Part shown: positions 31,456 through 43,314 of the stretch, piece after piece
Position numbering within the stretch: position 1 is the first letter of the stretch
How the letters are laid out: each line of letters begins with the position of its first letter
Source of the DNA: Gordionus sp. m RMFG-2023
Lineage: Eukaryota; Nematomorpha; Gordioida; Chordodea; Parachordodidae
Direction of reading: 5' to 3'
NCBI RefSeq assembly: GCF_954871325.1
Contig: NC_088778.1
Location: 2,947,743 to 3,011,742, forward strand
Length of the DNA stretch: 64,000 nucleotides
Made by a program: the position numbers and the translations under genes
The notes under the pieces: generated by a model
Told to the model about the DNA's origin: nothing
Database searches by the model: none
The model's input: only the letters and a program-made list of their open reading frames with translations

Positions 31456-32886
31456 TTCTCCTTCTTCTAAAAAGCCTTCACACTATAATTATGTTATCGT
31501 AGTTTTGTTCAACAAGTTGTTTCACAAGTCATCATATCGTTGGCTTGTCCTACTCGTTTACTGTGTTTGTACGTTGGTTTGTTTAAATCGTAAGCTTGAT
31601 ATCCTTATCGTAAGTTGTCCTTATAAATCGTGATTTTGTCATATTGCTTGCTTGGTAGTACTCAGTTGTTATTACTAACATTTTTCAAAATTGTTATTAT
31701 CATCAGTAAGTTGCGAATAATAAGAAATAATAGTTCAATATTGAATATAAGAATAAACGAAGAATGATAAATCAATAAGATTGTTATATAATATTTTCAG
31801 CGTTTTAATTTTTTGCGTTTTAGTGTAAACGTTTTAATATTTAATTTACTTTATACATTTTAATATTTATTTTACATTTTAAGTTATGTAGTCTTTTAGA
31901 TAAATAGGTTTTTGTTTAATTCGCACAGGTCTAGAAATAGGTGTTATATCGTTATTATCAGTAATTTTTATATTTTTGTCCACACTTGCCTCCTTAAAAG
32001 AATCCTTAGAGTCATAGTTAATAATTGTGTTAAAACAGTTTCTAATTCTTATTTGATCTAAATGTCGCCTCAAAATACCTTTCTCTGTCTTAATTTGGAA
32101 CATCATATCACTTTCTTTATGTGTGATCATACCTTTGCACCATTTATCATCACCTTGTACTTTGTACCAAACAAAATCTCCTACGTTAAAGGTTCTATTT
32201 CGTGGTAAAGTAACGTTTATTTTAACGTTTATTTTATTCTCCTTATCCTCCAACGGTTTTAATAAGCCCATTTAATTCAAATATCTCGATTAAACATTCT
32301 CTGAGATGGTGTAACTCCTGTAGTATCATTACGCGTATTTCTGTAATTAAATAAAAATTTGCCAAGTGCTATATTTAGGTCAATTTTAATATTCCTTTTC
32401 ATATGTGCTTTGAACGTTCTCACCATGCGTTCTACCTGGCCATTGGATTGCTGGTGATACGCAGATGTGAGCATGTTTGATACCGAAATTGTTGCAAAAT
32501 TTTTCAAAATCGTTACTCGTAAAGTTAGTGCCGTTATCAGTAACTATAGTTTCAGGTATTCCATATAGCGAAATTGTTTTAAAGATTTCTTTTAAAGTAA
32601 CATCAGTCGTAATATTTTTAACAGGAATAATAATTGGAAATTTGCTGTAGGCATCGACTATTATCAACCAATTTTTTGTGAAGAACGGACCCGCATAATC
32701 TATGTGTATCCTTTCAAACGGTTTGGTTGCCGAAACCCATGGTTTTTGTAACTTTATAGGATTATCATGATATATGTTACAATCGTCACAACTTTTCACT
32801 TCCATTACTATGTCATTATTTATACCAGGCCACCACATGTAATCTTTGACTAAGGATTTGATTTCAAATCGCCTATCTGGCACCTA
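31045..32886 (-). mobile_element. Ty3/Gypsy LTR retrotransposon fossil, 3' part
   Basis: A partial, broken element on the - strand: part of pol with the integrase (zinc-binding region, RNase-H-like core and C-terminal region; 31879-32883) followed by a polypurine tract and one LTR (31045-31455). The integrase type, with a WWPGI and CDDC-like zinc region and a DYAGPF motif, places it in Ty3/Gypsy. It carries a few breaks and only the 3' portion is present, so it is a decayed relic. No second LTR was seen in the window. Confidence 0.85.
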
Positions 32887-33032
32887 ATTAAGGAGTGTGG
32901 GATTTTTTAAATTTTTTTGCATCTAATTCATTGTTTTATTTATTTTATTTTTTCAACTCCGCTTTGAAATTATTTTTATTTTATTTATTTAAATCTTTAT
33001 GAATCATATGAGTTAAATTTTATAATTACAAT

Positions 33033-33255
33033 TAGTGTTGTTAAACGGCTCATTTTGAGCAGATTTTTTAAAAAGGCTAACTCAATATTTTAGCCAGAAA
33101 AATATTGTTTAAGCCTCGAGATTTCTATAAGATATGTCTGGACCTTTGTTCCTCCTATGAGCAAATCCTTCAGGCTTGCTTAATATTTTTCTGGAAGAAA
33201 TATTGAGTTAGCCGTTTTTAAAAATCGGCTCAAAACGAGCTGTTTAACAACATTA
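33033..33255. mobile_element. hAT-type MITE family 1, intact copy
   Basis: A 223-bp element with ends TAGTGTTGTTAAACGGCTC and GAGCTGTTTAACAACATTA. It is flanked by an exact 8-bp duplication, ATTACAAT (33025-33032 and 33256-33263). A second inverted pair, AAAAATCGGCTCAAAACGAG against its left counterpart, lies inside the ends. No coding sequence. Other copies are at 14430, 52863 and 58040. Confidence 0.93.
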
Positions 33256-33847
33256 ATTACAATGAAAAAATCAAATAAATAAATAAAAAATTTGTAGGAA
33301 AGAGTTTATGCTACGAGCAACCTCTTTATTTCAAAATATAATTTTTTTTATTATATCGAAATATAGTATTATTTTAGGAATTATTTTTTCTATTCATGTT
33401 ATTAAAATTTCCGTTTACCTACGTTGAAATCAAGCCATCTTATTAATCCCTACGTTCAGATCCATCACCCGCGCTTGTCCAATATTATATAAATCAATTT
33501 TATATTAAATAAAAATCGAGATTAAATATCAAATAATTTAAAATTCTATTTATACTTAATATTATTGGAAAAAAAAATATATTTACTTAGCATATTAAAA
33601 CTCAAATTTTATTTTTCAATTGAAAAATTTAACAAATATATATTCATAAGAGGGCGTTAAATGCATAAATATGAATATATCATCTTAGGATACCATAATG
33701 ATTATTGGTGAGAGCTTTTTTTATATTTGGGTATAAATAAATGTGAAAAGCCTAAAATATTTTAAAAAAATATATAGGTTTCTTTGACATTTAATTATTG
33801 AGTAGTTAGAATAGAAAAATAATAGAAAACTTGTAAGGCATATATTG

Positions 33848-34290
33848 CTGGCGTTATTGATCAAAATCTTTTCATTTTTGGTATATATGTGTGCATTTAG
33901 GTGTTAAGCATTATCCTAAAAAATATTTTGAAAATATTATGATTTGACAGAATGACCGAGCCCAAAACTGACCACTTATTAAATACTCGATCTACCGAAT
34001 TTGGTAGCTATATTAATTGAAAAATGTTCATTTTTGATATATTTATCTATAAATACGTAAAACATTATCCCAAAAAATATTTTAAAAATATCGTGATTTG
34101 ACCGATAACCGATTTGAAACCGGCCCAATGACTAAATACTGCATTGCTAGCGTTATCCATGGAAAGATTCTTTATTTTTGGTTTATAGGTGTACATATAC
34201 GTGATAAGCATTATCCTAAGAAAAATTTTGTAAATATTATGATTTGACCGAATGCCGAGCTCAAAACCGACCATTTTTTTAACCAAACTA
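33848..34290. repeat. Tandem repeat, about 150-bp unit, three copies
   Basis: The block CATTATCC(T/C)AA, followed by ATTTTG and TGATTTGACCGA, recurs at about 33910, 34064 and 34209 (spacings about 154 and 145 bp). Each is followed by an AAAAC(T/C)GACC-like segment and preceded by a TTTTTGGT(A/T)TAT segment. The copies are about 80 percent alike by eye. Confidence 0.75.
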
Positions 34291-34496
34291 TTTGTATTCG
34301 TTTCAGCAGTCGGCTATTTTGAATAGAGCTCATGGTTAAAGAACATAAATTAAGTTTTTTTTAAAGGTTTTATTTAAGTTCCACTATCTCTACTTCTGTC
34401 TAGGTTTAGATTTAGAAGAATCAACCTATCTATCATTTCTGTAAAAATTTACTCAGAATTATATACATTCAAACTCTTAATATTTTTTGATAGTAT

Positions 34497-37400
34497 ATTT
34501 TGACGTTTAGAGTTCGTAATTTCATTAGTGAAAAAGTAAGTTAAGTAACCTATTTATTTCTTTTTCTATCTAAACTTTATCTCACTTTCTCGTTACGTTT
34601 TGCTTACACAATATTACTACAATTAACGACAAATTTTATAAAGAATCAGAAATCATTTTTGTTTATTAAATATCCAATCTTTTTAGATATATTTAAAACT
34701 AAAATAGAAAATTTTATTTTATATAAAAATAATAGATTTCTAAAATTAACTTCATAAAAAAATGTGTAAAAGATATTAGACAAAGAGGATAAGTGCAGAG
34801 AGAACTACGATGTTACAATTTTCTTCGATGAAGAGCAACAATTTTCAAGATCCATGATAGGATGTTTAAAAAAAACGTTGATATTTTAATGCATAAATGC
34901 AATGACATTCATATAGGGGACTTTAGAAATCTCAGCTGTTAATCAAGTTAAATATAATTTCTATCACTCATTAAACCATCTTTGAATCCCTTTGGAATGC
35001 TAATAAATTTTTAAAAATCATAGCCTAATTATCATTTAGATCTGAAGAGATCTAAATGTCTGTCAGGCCGGCCCAAGTTTTTAAAAATAATTTTACCGCC
35101 CTCCCTCTATTTTTAAGCCCATCCCAGAGTTTTTTGATAAATCTTCAACCCTATTCTAAGTTTATAAATAAAAAAAAATTTAGAATCAATTTGGTTATAT
35201 CCTGCAAGTCGTTTCAACGGTGAATCAAAAATAGGAGTACCGAGGGTGTCTCCTAGTTGTTCAACTTATACTAATCAGCTGAATGTTTAGCCAACTATTT
35301 AGCTGACTATTTAGCTTGGACACGACTATACAGCCTATAAAGCATGTAAAAAAGAAATAAACAAAAAACAAAAAACTAGAAAATAATACGAAAAATAACA
35401 ATGCCATCGAACACTTAAAGCGACTTATTTTCAATAACTAATTTTGTTTAGCGAGCTACACAGCTTTTGAACTGGGAAACCTTAGGACCCTGTCTAAATG
35501 AATATTAAGCGCTCCAAGATATGATTCTGCAATCGATTGATTTGTATAATTTAAATTTATTTTTTTAACCATAGACTCCAACACGGAGTTTAATCTTTAC
35601 AAATTTTTTAACCCTGCCCAGATTTGTGACAATGCTTTCCTATCTCTGATTATTATAAGCTTCGAACTCATTCTCTAGAAAGTTTACAACCGAGCGATTT
35701 ACCTGAGAAATACTTAAATATACAGAACAATATAATAGAATTAATATTGAAAGGCGGGCTCTGCTGGGTTAAAATAATTTTTAATAAATTGTATTGCTTA
35801 TGCTGATAAATATCTTGTGAACTAGGTGGAAACCTTTTGGCTTGTTTTAAAGTGTTTGATGGTCTTATTTCACCCTATTCCGTTTTTTTGTTATGTATTA
35901 TTGTTGATTTTGTTATTTTTCTTTATATTCATTTTCTTTTTCGTTTTATTTTGTGTGTATTTATCTCTTATTTTTAAAGCTGTTTATTCGGAGTATTTAG
36001 TAAAATGGAACCAAAACACACCATAAAGGATTATTTTTTGTAATGTAAAGAAGATGGCAAGGAAGTTTATTGGAGAAATTATTTTGACTTTGGCCTAAAT
36101 CTGAAAATAAAGAAGAAGAGAATCCTGCATAATAATTTTTAGGGTCAAAATACTTTGGTAAAAAAAAGAGAAACGGATTGTATTGTTGTAGAAATAAATG
36201 TTAGAAGTAAAGTTGTTATCATTTATATTAATTGTTGCATAATATCAATGATAGCACATAAAAATATAACCACAAAATTGTCATGTTTAAATAATTGTTT
36301 TTGTTTTTTCATTGGAATAGAAGGAAAAATAGACTTATTGTTCTTCGACGGCTGAAATGCTAAGCTTGCGTTGGATATCAAAGAATTTAGGTTTAATTGT
36401 TATTTAAGTTTTAAAATATATTCATAGCTAATGTTAAGAAATGTTGAATGCTCCAGATTATCTAGCAAAATCTTTGAATTTTATTATTTATATTAGTTAT
36501 TTAATTTTCAAATATTTTATCTCTCAATTAAATATGGAAATTTCTTTTCACTTTCATATTAAATTTCTATAACGTTGCTCAACCAATTCCATAAGTCTTA
36601 AATCCATCTTAAATTTCCATTTGGTAGAGATCAAAATTAGTGAAAAGTCAGTTAAATAGTTATTTTAGCATTAAATATCTACTGGATTTTATCTGAACTA
36701 GATAAGTAATCATTAAAAATAATCCGATCGATTGTAATTTTTGTTGAAAAAAAAAATGTATAAAATGCGAGTTCCTTATCGCTAAAATGAGAGAGAATTT
36801 GGTGATCGAATTAGCCATTTATTCATGAAATTGATTCAAATTTCTAACAGGGAGGAGGTAAGAAGTATGAGAATTTTTCTTAGGGTTTTTCCTTCCGGAT
36901 TTATCCTTAGCATTTCTTAGGGACGAATTTTCCAGATTTTTTCCAGGATTTCGCTAATTCTTTGAGGTATATATATATATACACTAATGGTGGTTAATAT
37001 GACTGCTTCTTTAGAACTTGAAATTCTTTTAAAGAATGTGAGACTCCTTTAGTAATATCGTGGCCTTTATTTATTGATAAATTTATGCTAAAAAAACAGT
37101 TTGAATTCTTTATTATGTACAATAAAATAGTTGGCTTATCTATTTAAAACGGGTTAAGAGCAAAACATGTTATGGATATGGAAAGAAATCAAGTTTAATT
37201 GTTATTTTTGTTTGTTATTATAGTTTACATTAGTCTTATAATTCATAGATTTCAAGGATGATGGGCAGGGTCGGGCAGCAGAAAATGTAAGGGAATAATT
37301 TATTAATTAAAATCTTTGAGAAACATGGATTTTTGTATCGCCTTAATTTTTTTTACCTAAATTAAATATAAGTTCTTAAATTTTTTTTATCTAGGATTAG

Positions 37401-38456
37401 AATAGTTCTATAAGATGGGTATGATGATTAGATAAATATTTTATAAAAAAAAATTTGTTGAGAAGAATATTGATATCAGTAGAATAGTTCGATATGGCTA
37501 ATTTTAAATTTCAATTTCAAAAATAATATAGATAATGGAATTCTAAAGTGGAATTGAAAATAAAATTCGAAAATGATTAGGAAGAAGGAATACGAAAAGA
37601 GATAGGAGAAGGAATTCAATAAGTATTGAGAGGATAAACTTTATATGGGATAGGTTAAGGAATTCTGGATAGGAAGGGTAATTCAATAAGGCATAGAAAA
37701 TGGATCTCGGAACAGGATAATAGAAGATATTCGAAATCGAATTGGGAATGGAGAAGGAATTCGAGAACGGATAGGGCGAGGAATTCGAATCAGGATAATA
37801 GAAGTAATTTAAAATGAATTAAGAAAAAAATTCAAGAAAGGATAGGAGGTAAAGGAATTTGGGATGGGAAGAATAATTCAATAAGGCATAGAAAATGCAT
37901 CTCGGAACAGGATAATAGAAGATATTCGAATTAATGGAGAAGAAATTCGAAAGGGGAAAGGAGAAATTATAAATTCTCATGATGACTTACTATTTTATTT
38001 CCATAGTTACGTTTAATATAACAGATATAATTTTATTTAAAATATCGACAGTAGATACCAAAAAATAATAATTTTAATTATTTTTAAAAAATGTCTCATT
38101 CCCCATCAATTAAATATATATATTATTTATATATAGATATGTTTAGGTTGTATATATGGCTTTAAATATTTTTAAAACCATTATACATCCTTGGTCTTGG
38201 TGTTTTTCTTTTTTTTTTGTAAACCAAGACCTAAAAGCCACGTGACTAAGAGCGGAAGCATAAAGAATGTAAATTTATAACAAATAATTTTTTTTTAAAT
38301 TTACATTCTTTTCATGGCTAAAACCAATAAATATATTATTTTTTTTAAATTTCGTTCACGGTAACGCCACTCAAAGTCTAATTTAACTAGGATGTAAAAA
38401 AAAATAGTAAATAGGTATATAGTTATCTTTTTAAATGGGATTTTAGTGAATAATAA
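34497..38456. repeat. Large dispersed repeat R1, copy 2
   Basis: Longer copy of the repeat at 25957-28850, same orientation. It contains the extra segment about 36150-37500 and extends at its right end to TTTTAGTGAATAATAAG, which is also the right end of the short copy at 43020-43314. The minisatellite at 37540-37960 is included. No transposase, reverse transcriptase or inverted ends were recognised. Confidence 0.75.
37540..37960. repeat. Degenerate GAATTCGAA minisatellite in R1 copy 2
   Basis: Same array as at 27720-28045, with AGAAGATATTCGAA, GGAATTCGAATCAGGATAAT and CAATAAGGCATAGAAAATG repeated at least twice. Confidence 0.65.
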
Positions 38457-38612
38457 GTTTGGGAATATGGCATAGGTAACATTTATACGTAGTGCGACGT
38501 TTCGTATAAAAACAAGAATAACGTTCAACCATTCATGTCTTATTACACCACTAGGTGTTGGGATAGGATATAGTCCACACACCAAAGTTATAAAAAGGAC
38601 ATGATGTCAAAG

Positions 38613-39887
38613 TAGTGTTGTAAACGAACGCGTTCAAAACGCGTTCGTGAACGAAGTTCATTTTTTTGAAAAAAAATGATGAACGGCTTTTATTTTTGAC
38701 GAACTTTGAACGTGAACGCGTTCCTTTTTTATGACGAACGCGTTCGAATTTGACGTTCGTTCAATTTTAAAAATATTTTTATTTTATTTATTTGAAAAAA
38801 TTTAATATTTACGATAATCAGCTGTGTATTTCCTTTTCACATTTCAATTTTTTTAACACATTGTGTATTAATTTGAATATTATTGTTTATATTTTAATTT
38901 AATAGATTAGCATAAGCATGGATATTATTATTTAATCCTCATCATCTGATTCTGAAAATCTAAAATCAGATGAATTATCATTACTATGGCCAAATATGAT
39001 AAATGTTTTACATTAACATCCTATATTGAAGGAACTAATCCAATGCTTACCAAGTGTAAAATGTGGCCAAAAAGTATTATATTGTCAAAATCTTCAGGTT
39101 CCGATTTAAAACGACATTTGATTTTATATGATATAACTAAGTTAAATCATTAATTTGAAGAAATAATGCATTTGGGATATTACCCCAACAATAACGACTG
39201 TTATTTTAAAATTAAAAAAATTAGTGGCCTCAAATATGGTCAACCATTGATAGACGCCGTATTAAATGGGATTAATAAAAGGTATTAAACCTATCACTCT
39301 CAATTAATTACATATTTTTATTTTTTTAAAGATTTGAACATATATATAAGGATCAATATGTTCTTTCTGCAATTATACATCCAGCATTCAAACTTCAATG
39401 GCCATGGATAAAACTTCCACAGAACGAACCTATTAAAAATAAACTTTAGCGTTACTGAAAAAAATGTCATGAAAACCCTAGAGAACTGTTAATTTCGAGA
39501 TATCCTTTTTTTGTCGAGAGTAGAGAATGGATTGGAGGAGGATAACTTATCTCAATTTTTTGCAAATAACAAAACAATAGGTTTTTAATTAATTCTCCAC
39601 GTTAAAAGAGCTGTTTATTAAGTATAATACCGCAAATCCCCTCATCTGCCCCTGTAGAGCGCGTTTTTAGGCTAATGCCGTATTAACTGCCAAGTGTTCC
39701 TGTCTATCAGATAAATATTTTGAAAACAATTGTTATTAAAATTTAATAAGAAAAAATTTTGAACGGTTTTATGAACGTGAACGCGTTCCTTTTTTTGAAC
39801 ATGAACTTGAACGTGAACGCGTTCAATTTTTGCCAATAAACTTTGAACGCGAACGCGTTCGATTTTTTAGAAATGTTTCCAGCACTA
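38613..39887 (+). mobile_element. hAT element with ACGCGT-palindrome termini and dead transposase
   Basis: The element begins TAGTGTTGTAAACGAACGCG and ends TTTCCAGCACTA. An exact 8-bp duplication, TGTCAAAG, flanks it (38605-38612 and 39888-39895). The terminal 150 bp on each side repeat the palindrome GAACGCGTTC and GAACGTGAACGCGTTCC, likely transposase binding sites. The middle has + strand transposase remnants in several frames: SSGSDLKRHLI (zinc-finger-like start, about 39095), LSAIIHPAFKLQWPW (about 39365) and IPSSAPVERVF (dimerisation domain, about 39632). It is 1275 bp, internally shortened and not active by itself. Confidence 0.92.
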
Positions 39888-39989
39888 TGTCAAAGTATCT
39901 TCGAGGACTGATATATGGACTTGCCAAATCATTTTTGATCTTTGCAAAAGCAGACATCATCATCCAAATTTGTATATATATAGATTTAG

Positions 39990-40520
39990 AAAGTCCAGTA
40001 AAATCTCAATCTATAGAACTATCTCCTTCCAGAACTCCTCATTCTTTAACACTTTCACATTCTCCACCTTCAAATCATAATAAACTGGAAAATAAAAACA
40101 AATCTCCACCCAGAGTATTTTCAATTTCTAGAACACCTTATCCTTCTAGAGCATTCCCTCTTTCTAGTACACCTACTCCATCTAGAATATTTCCTCTTAC
40201 TATAACCTCTTCTCCATCTATAATATTTTCTCTTTCTAGAACACTTTCTCCATCTAGAGTATTCCCTCTATCTAGAACACCTACTCCATCTAGAATATTT
40301 CCTCTTACTATAACCTCTTCTCCTTCTATAATATTTTCTCTTTCTAGAACACCTTCTCTATCTAGAGCATTTTCTCTTTCTGGAACACCTCCTATATCTA
40401 GAGTATTTTTCTTTCTAGAACACTATCTCCATCTAGAGTAATTCCTCTTTCTAAAGTGCCTATTTCATCTAGAGTATTTCCTCTTTATGGAACATCTTTT
40501 CCGTCTTGAGTATTTTCACT
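39990..40520 (+). repeat. Minisatellite encoding Ser/Pro/Arg repeats, possible gene relic
   Basis: Tandem units of about 33-39 bp carry CCATCTAGA, TATTTCCTCTTTCTAGAAC and ACCTACTCC words. The + strand is open for about 150 codons from 39990, giving repeats such as LSRTPTPSRIFPLTITSSPS, and loses frame near 40420. A splice-acceptor-like TATATATATAG precedes the open part at 40004. The repeats look like RS/SP-rich proteins, but could equally be a purely DNA-level minisatellite. No upstream exon was found. It begins just after the hAT at 38613-39887. Confidence 0.5.
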
Positions 40521-40924
40521 TACTAATTTTGTATATAGAGAGTTTAAAAATTCTAATCAAAGCTCCATCTTTACCGAATATTTATATATACCACTTTCTC
40601 CATCCAATCAGCCTTCGACATCTATAGCACTTTATCCCACTGAAATAGCTTTAGACATTATTATTTTAAATGAAATAATGTCCTTGCCCTAAATTTGATT
40701 ATTTTAAAACATTTTTCAGAAACTTTACAATGAATTTCCAATAATCTTAATTTTTTATTGAGTAATTGATATTGCTATTCTTAATTAATCTTGGTAAAGC
40801 ATCATCTATGTTATAACTTAATGAGCATTTATAGCATATAAAACTTTCCTTACAAGGGATGAATATAGCGTGAATCCATCTCCGACAAAAAAAATCCCAG
40901 CTTCAGTCATTCCAACATTTAGAC

Positions 40925-41300
40925 TAGAGGTCTTCAATTGACGGATTTTTAGCCTAAAGCAAGCCCACTCGTTGTGTTGAAATTTATTAAACCCGACCGC
41001 CTAATGTTCAAAAATATTTTAATGGCTAGGTTTGGCTCTCCATTTATTTATTTAAATGCTTTTTAAAATTAAACATATATAATAAGTAATATTATGAAAT
41101 AAAACTATTGTTTTTTAATAAAATTGAAGGCTGTTCCTCTCATTTAGATTTAAAGAACATCAAAAATTTACCCACCCATGCCCGCCCATTACTTTAGAAA
41201 ATTTTTCAACCCATCCGCCACCTGCCCAATGGTTTTTTAAAAAAACCCGACCATGCCCATTCAAAGTATGGGCAAAAAACACGCCCAATAATCAAAAATC
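40925..41300. repeat. GGCC-island repeat copy
   Basis: Starts CTAGAGGTCTTCAATTGACG and includes AAACCCGACCGCC, ATGCCCGCCCATTAC and CCGACCATGCCCATTC, interrupted by T runs. It belongs to the dispersed GC-island repeats. The ends are uncertain. Confidence 0.4.
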
Positions 41301-41936
41301 TAGAAAATGATGGAAATTTCAAATTTTTTTATTTTATGATTATATAAGTTTTGTACCAAAAACTTCATAATTTTTTGTTTAAATTACAAAATTTAATTTT
41401 TTTAAACTTTTACGCCATCTAACGGAAATATATTTGTAACTTTTATAATTTTATTATAGGGTATTACATTTTCTATATAAATATATCTGGTTCCATATAT
41501 ATATTATAAATTTATGGAGTTCAATTTCTTCCATATTTTATATTATTTATTTAGTTATATTTTAATTTTGGATAAATTTGATTTATATAAAAGCAAAAAC
41601 ATGTTTTATTAATATTTTTAAAAGTATAACTGAAACTTGTCAAATCTCATGTTAAACTTAAAATAAGAATTAATAACTGATTGTTTTTCATAAATTTTTA
41701 TAAAATAAAATAATGACAAAATTAAGACAAATTTCATGCAATTGCAAAAATTATTTAATTAAAATTATTTAAAAAAAAATATATATAATCAATACTGAAG
41801 ATCAATTAATATTATTATTTATAATAAATTTGTTACGTGTCGGTAACATGTAATATATAATAATGTTTTATTTCAATTTAAAGTTTAATGTTTTTTTAAA
41901 GGCGTTAATGTCTTATATTTATTTTTGTCTAAAGCG

Positions 41937-42257
41937 CAATGACATATATAATACCTAGACTGACGATTCATTCATTAAAAGTGTACATCAATGCAAATCC
42001 GCTGGAGACGCCATCTTGGTTACACTAATCATTATTAAAATTTTAAACGAGAACCTAATTTATTCCTATATTTGATGCGATTACCGGATCATCGAGATAA
42101 TGAGGAAGCAAGTTATCAATTTGATAGTAGTTTTTAACATGAGAATAATTATTATACGTGTTACCAAAATGGCGGACCCAGCTGATTTGCTTTTGACGGC
42201 GTTTAAAAATGCATTTTTATGAATGAATCGTCAGTCTAGGTATTATATATGTCATTG
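41937..42257. mobile_element. MITE family 2, intact copy with 8-bp duplication
   Basis: A 321-bp element with inverted ends CAATGACATATATAATACCT (about 38 bp of near-perfect inverted repeat, continuing AGACTGACGATTCATTCAT). It is flanked by an exact 8-bp duplication CTAAAGCG (41929-41936 and 42258-42265), which fits hAT-like transposition. Both arms carry an inward YY1-like ATGGCG motif (ACCAAGATGGCG, ACCAAAATGGCG). Related copies are at 55890-56217 and 56734-56981. Confidence 0.92.
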
Positions 42258-42286
42258 CTAAAGCGTTTATATACATGTAGATTTAA

Positions 42287-42694
42287 GGTTAATGATGCTT
42301 ACTACCAAAGGCAATACCAAGCGAATCGTGATGTTACAATTTTTATTTGATACATACTACCAGATACCAAAATTTATTAAAATGTAATAAGACCCCTTAT
42401 TATTTAACATTATTACGGAATCACGTGGTCCAGTCCGGCCTCCTATATATCACCCCCCCCCCCTCAAGGACGGAACCACCAAGTTAGATTATGAAAAAAA
42501 AATATGATCATTGCTGGGATTTGAACTCATAACCATCGGATTAGTAAGCAAAGCTCTTGCCGACTAGGCCACAGAGGCTTTCAAAAAATCACGATTTTTC
42601 AAATATATATAAATAAATTTGATAGTGCCTATCCAAATGAAAAATAAACAAAATACAAATTTGATAGGTCTTAAGGTAGTAAGCATCATAAACC
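42287..42694. mobile_element. Mutator-like MITE carrying a tRNA-like sequence
   Basis: The ends are GGTTAATGATGCTTACTACC and GGTAGTAAGCATCATAAACC. A 9-bp duplication, TAGATTTAA, flanks it exactly (42278-42286 and 42695-42703), a length typical of Mutator-like elements. It is 408 bp without a protein. A C run lies at about 42451-42461, and the tRNA-like segment occupies the - strand at 42505-42578. It sits 29 bp after MITE family 2. Confidence 0.88.
42505..42578 (-). other. tRNA-like sequence inside the MITE (SINE- or pseudogene-like)
   Basis: On the - strand it starts GCCTCTGTGGCCTAGTCGG, with a perfect A-box (TGGCCTAGTCGG), and continues to a near-consensus B-box, GAGTTCAAATCCC. The 3' acceptor strand does not pair with GCCTCTG and the anticodon stem around TTACTAA is poor, so it is not a functional tRNA. 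It could still act as an internal Pol III promoter. Confidence 0.7.
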
Positions 42695-43019
42695 TAGATT
42701 TAAATGTTTACTGTTTAAGGTAATAAATATAGACCGTGTTATGCAAATTGGACATTTAGTTATATTAAAATTAAATAAAATTGATATAGAATATAAACTT
42801 TTTCGTTCTTCTTAAAGATAAAAAAACTTTTTTTAAAAAATAAATTCAATCATTCTCGATTTTTGTATCACAAGACCGTTATCAACAACGTATTCCAAGA
42901 CTTTTATCAACCAATTCTCAGTGCAAGCCCACCCCACTTGCATTAAAATTAAAAACATAAAAATAGACATTTTTTTTATATTTCAAAGCATTTATTATTC
43001 AATTTAGTAAATTAAAATA

Positions 43020-43314
43020 TAAAAAATTTTTTTTCATTTATGGGTGGATTTTAAATATTTTTTTTAAACCATCATACATCCTTGATATTGGGCTATTTTC
43101 TTCTTTCTTTTTTTTTTGTAAACCAAGACCTAAAATGGTGGTCTCCACGTGGCTAAGAGCTGAAACATTTAAAAAATGTAAATTAAAAACTTATATCTTT
43201 TCATGGCTTATATGTGTTTTATTTTTAAAAAAATTTCGTCCATAGTTAAAACCCCTCCAGGAAAATAAATAAATTTAGTTATCGTTAAAATGGGATTTTA
43301 ATGAATAATAAGCA
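43020..43314. repeat. Repeat R1, right-end fragment (copy 3)
   Basis: Shares with the R1 copies the TAAACCAAGACCTAAAA, TCTCCACGTGGCTAAGAGC, TCTTTTCATGGCT and GGGATTTTAATGAATAATAAG blocks. Only the right 0.3 kb is present. Confidence 0.75.

Noticed and set aside
42505-42578. Functional tRNA gene on the - strand
   Set aside because: Good A and B boxes, but the acceptor and anticodon stems do not pair.
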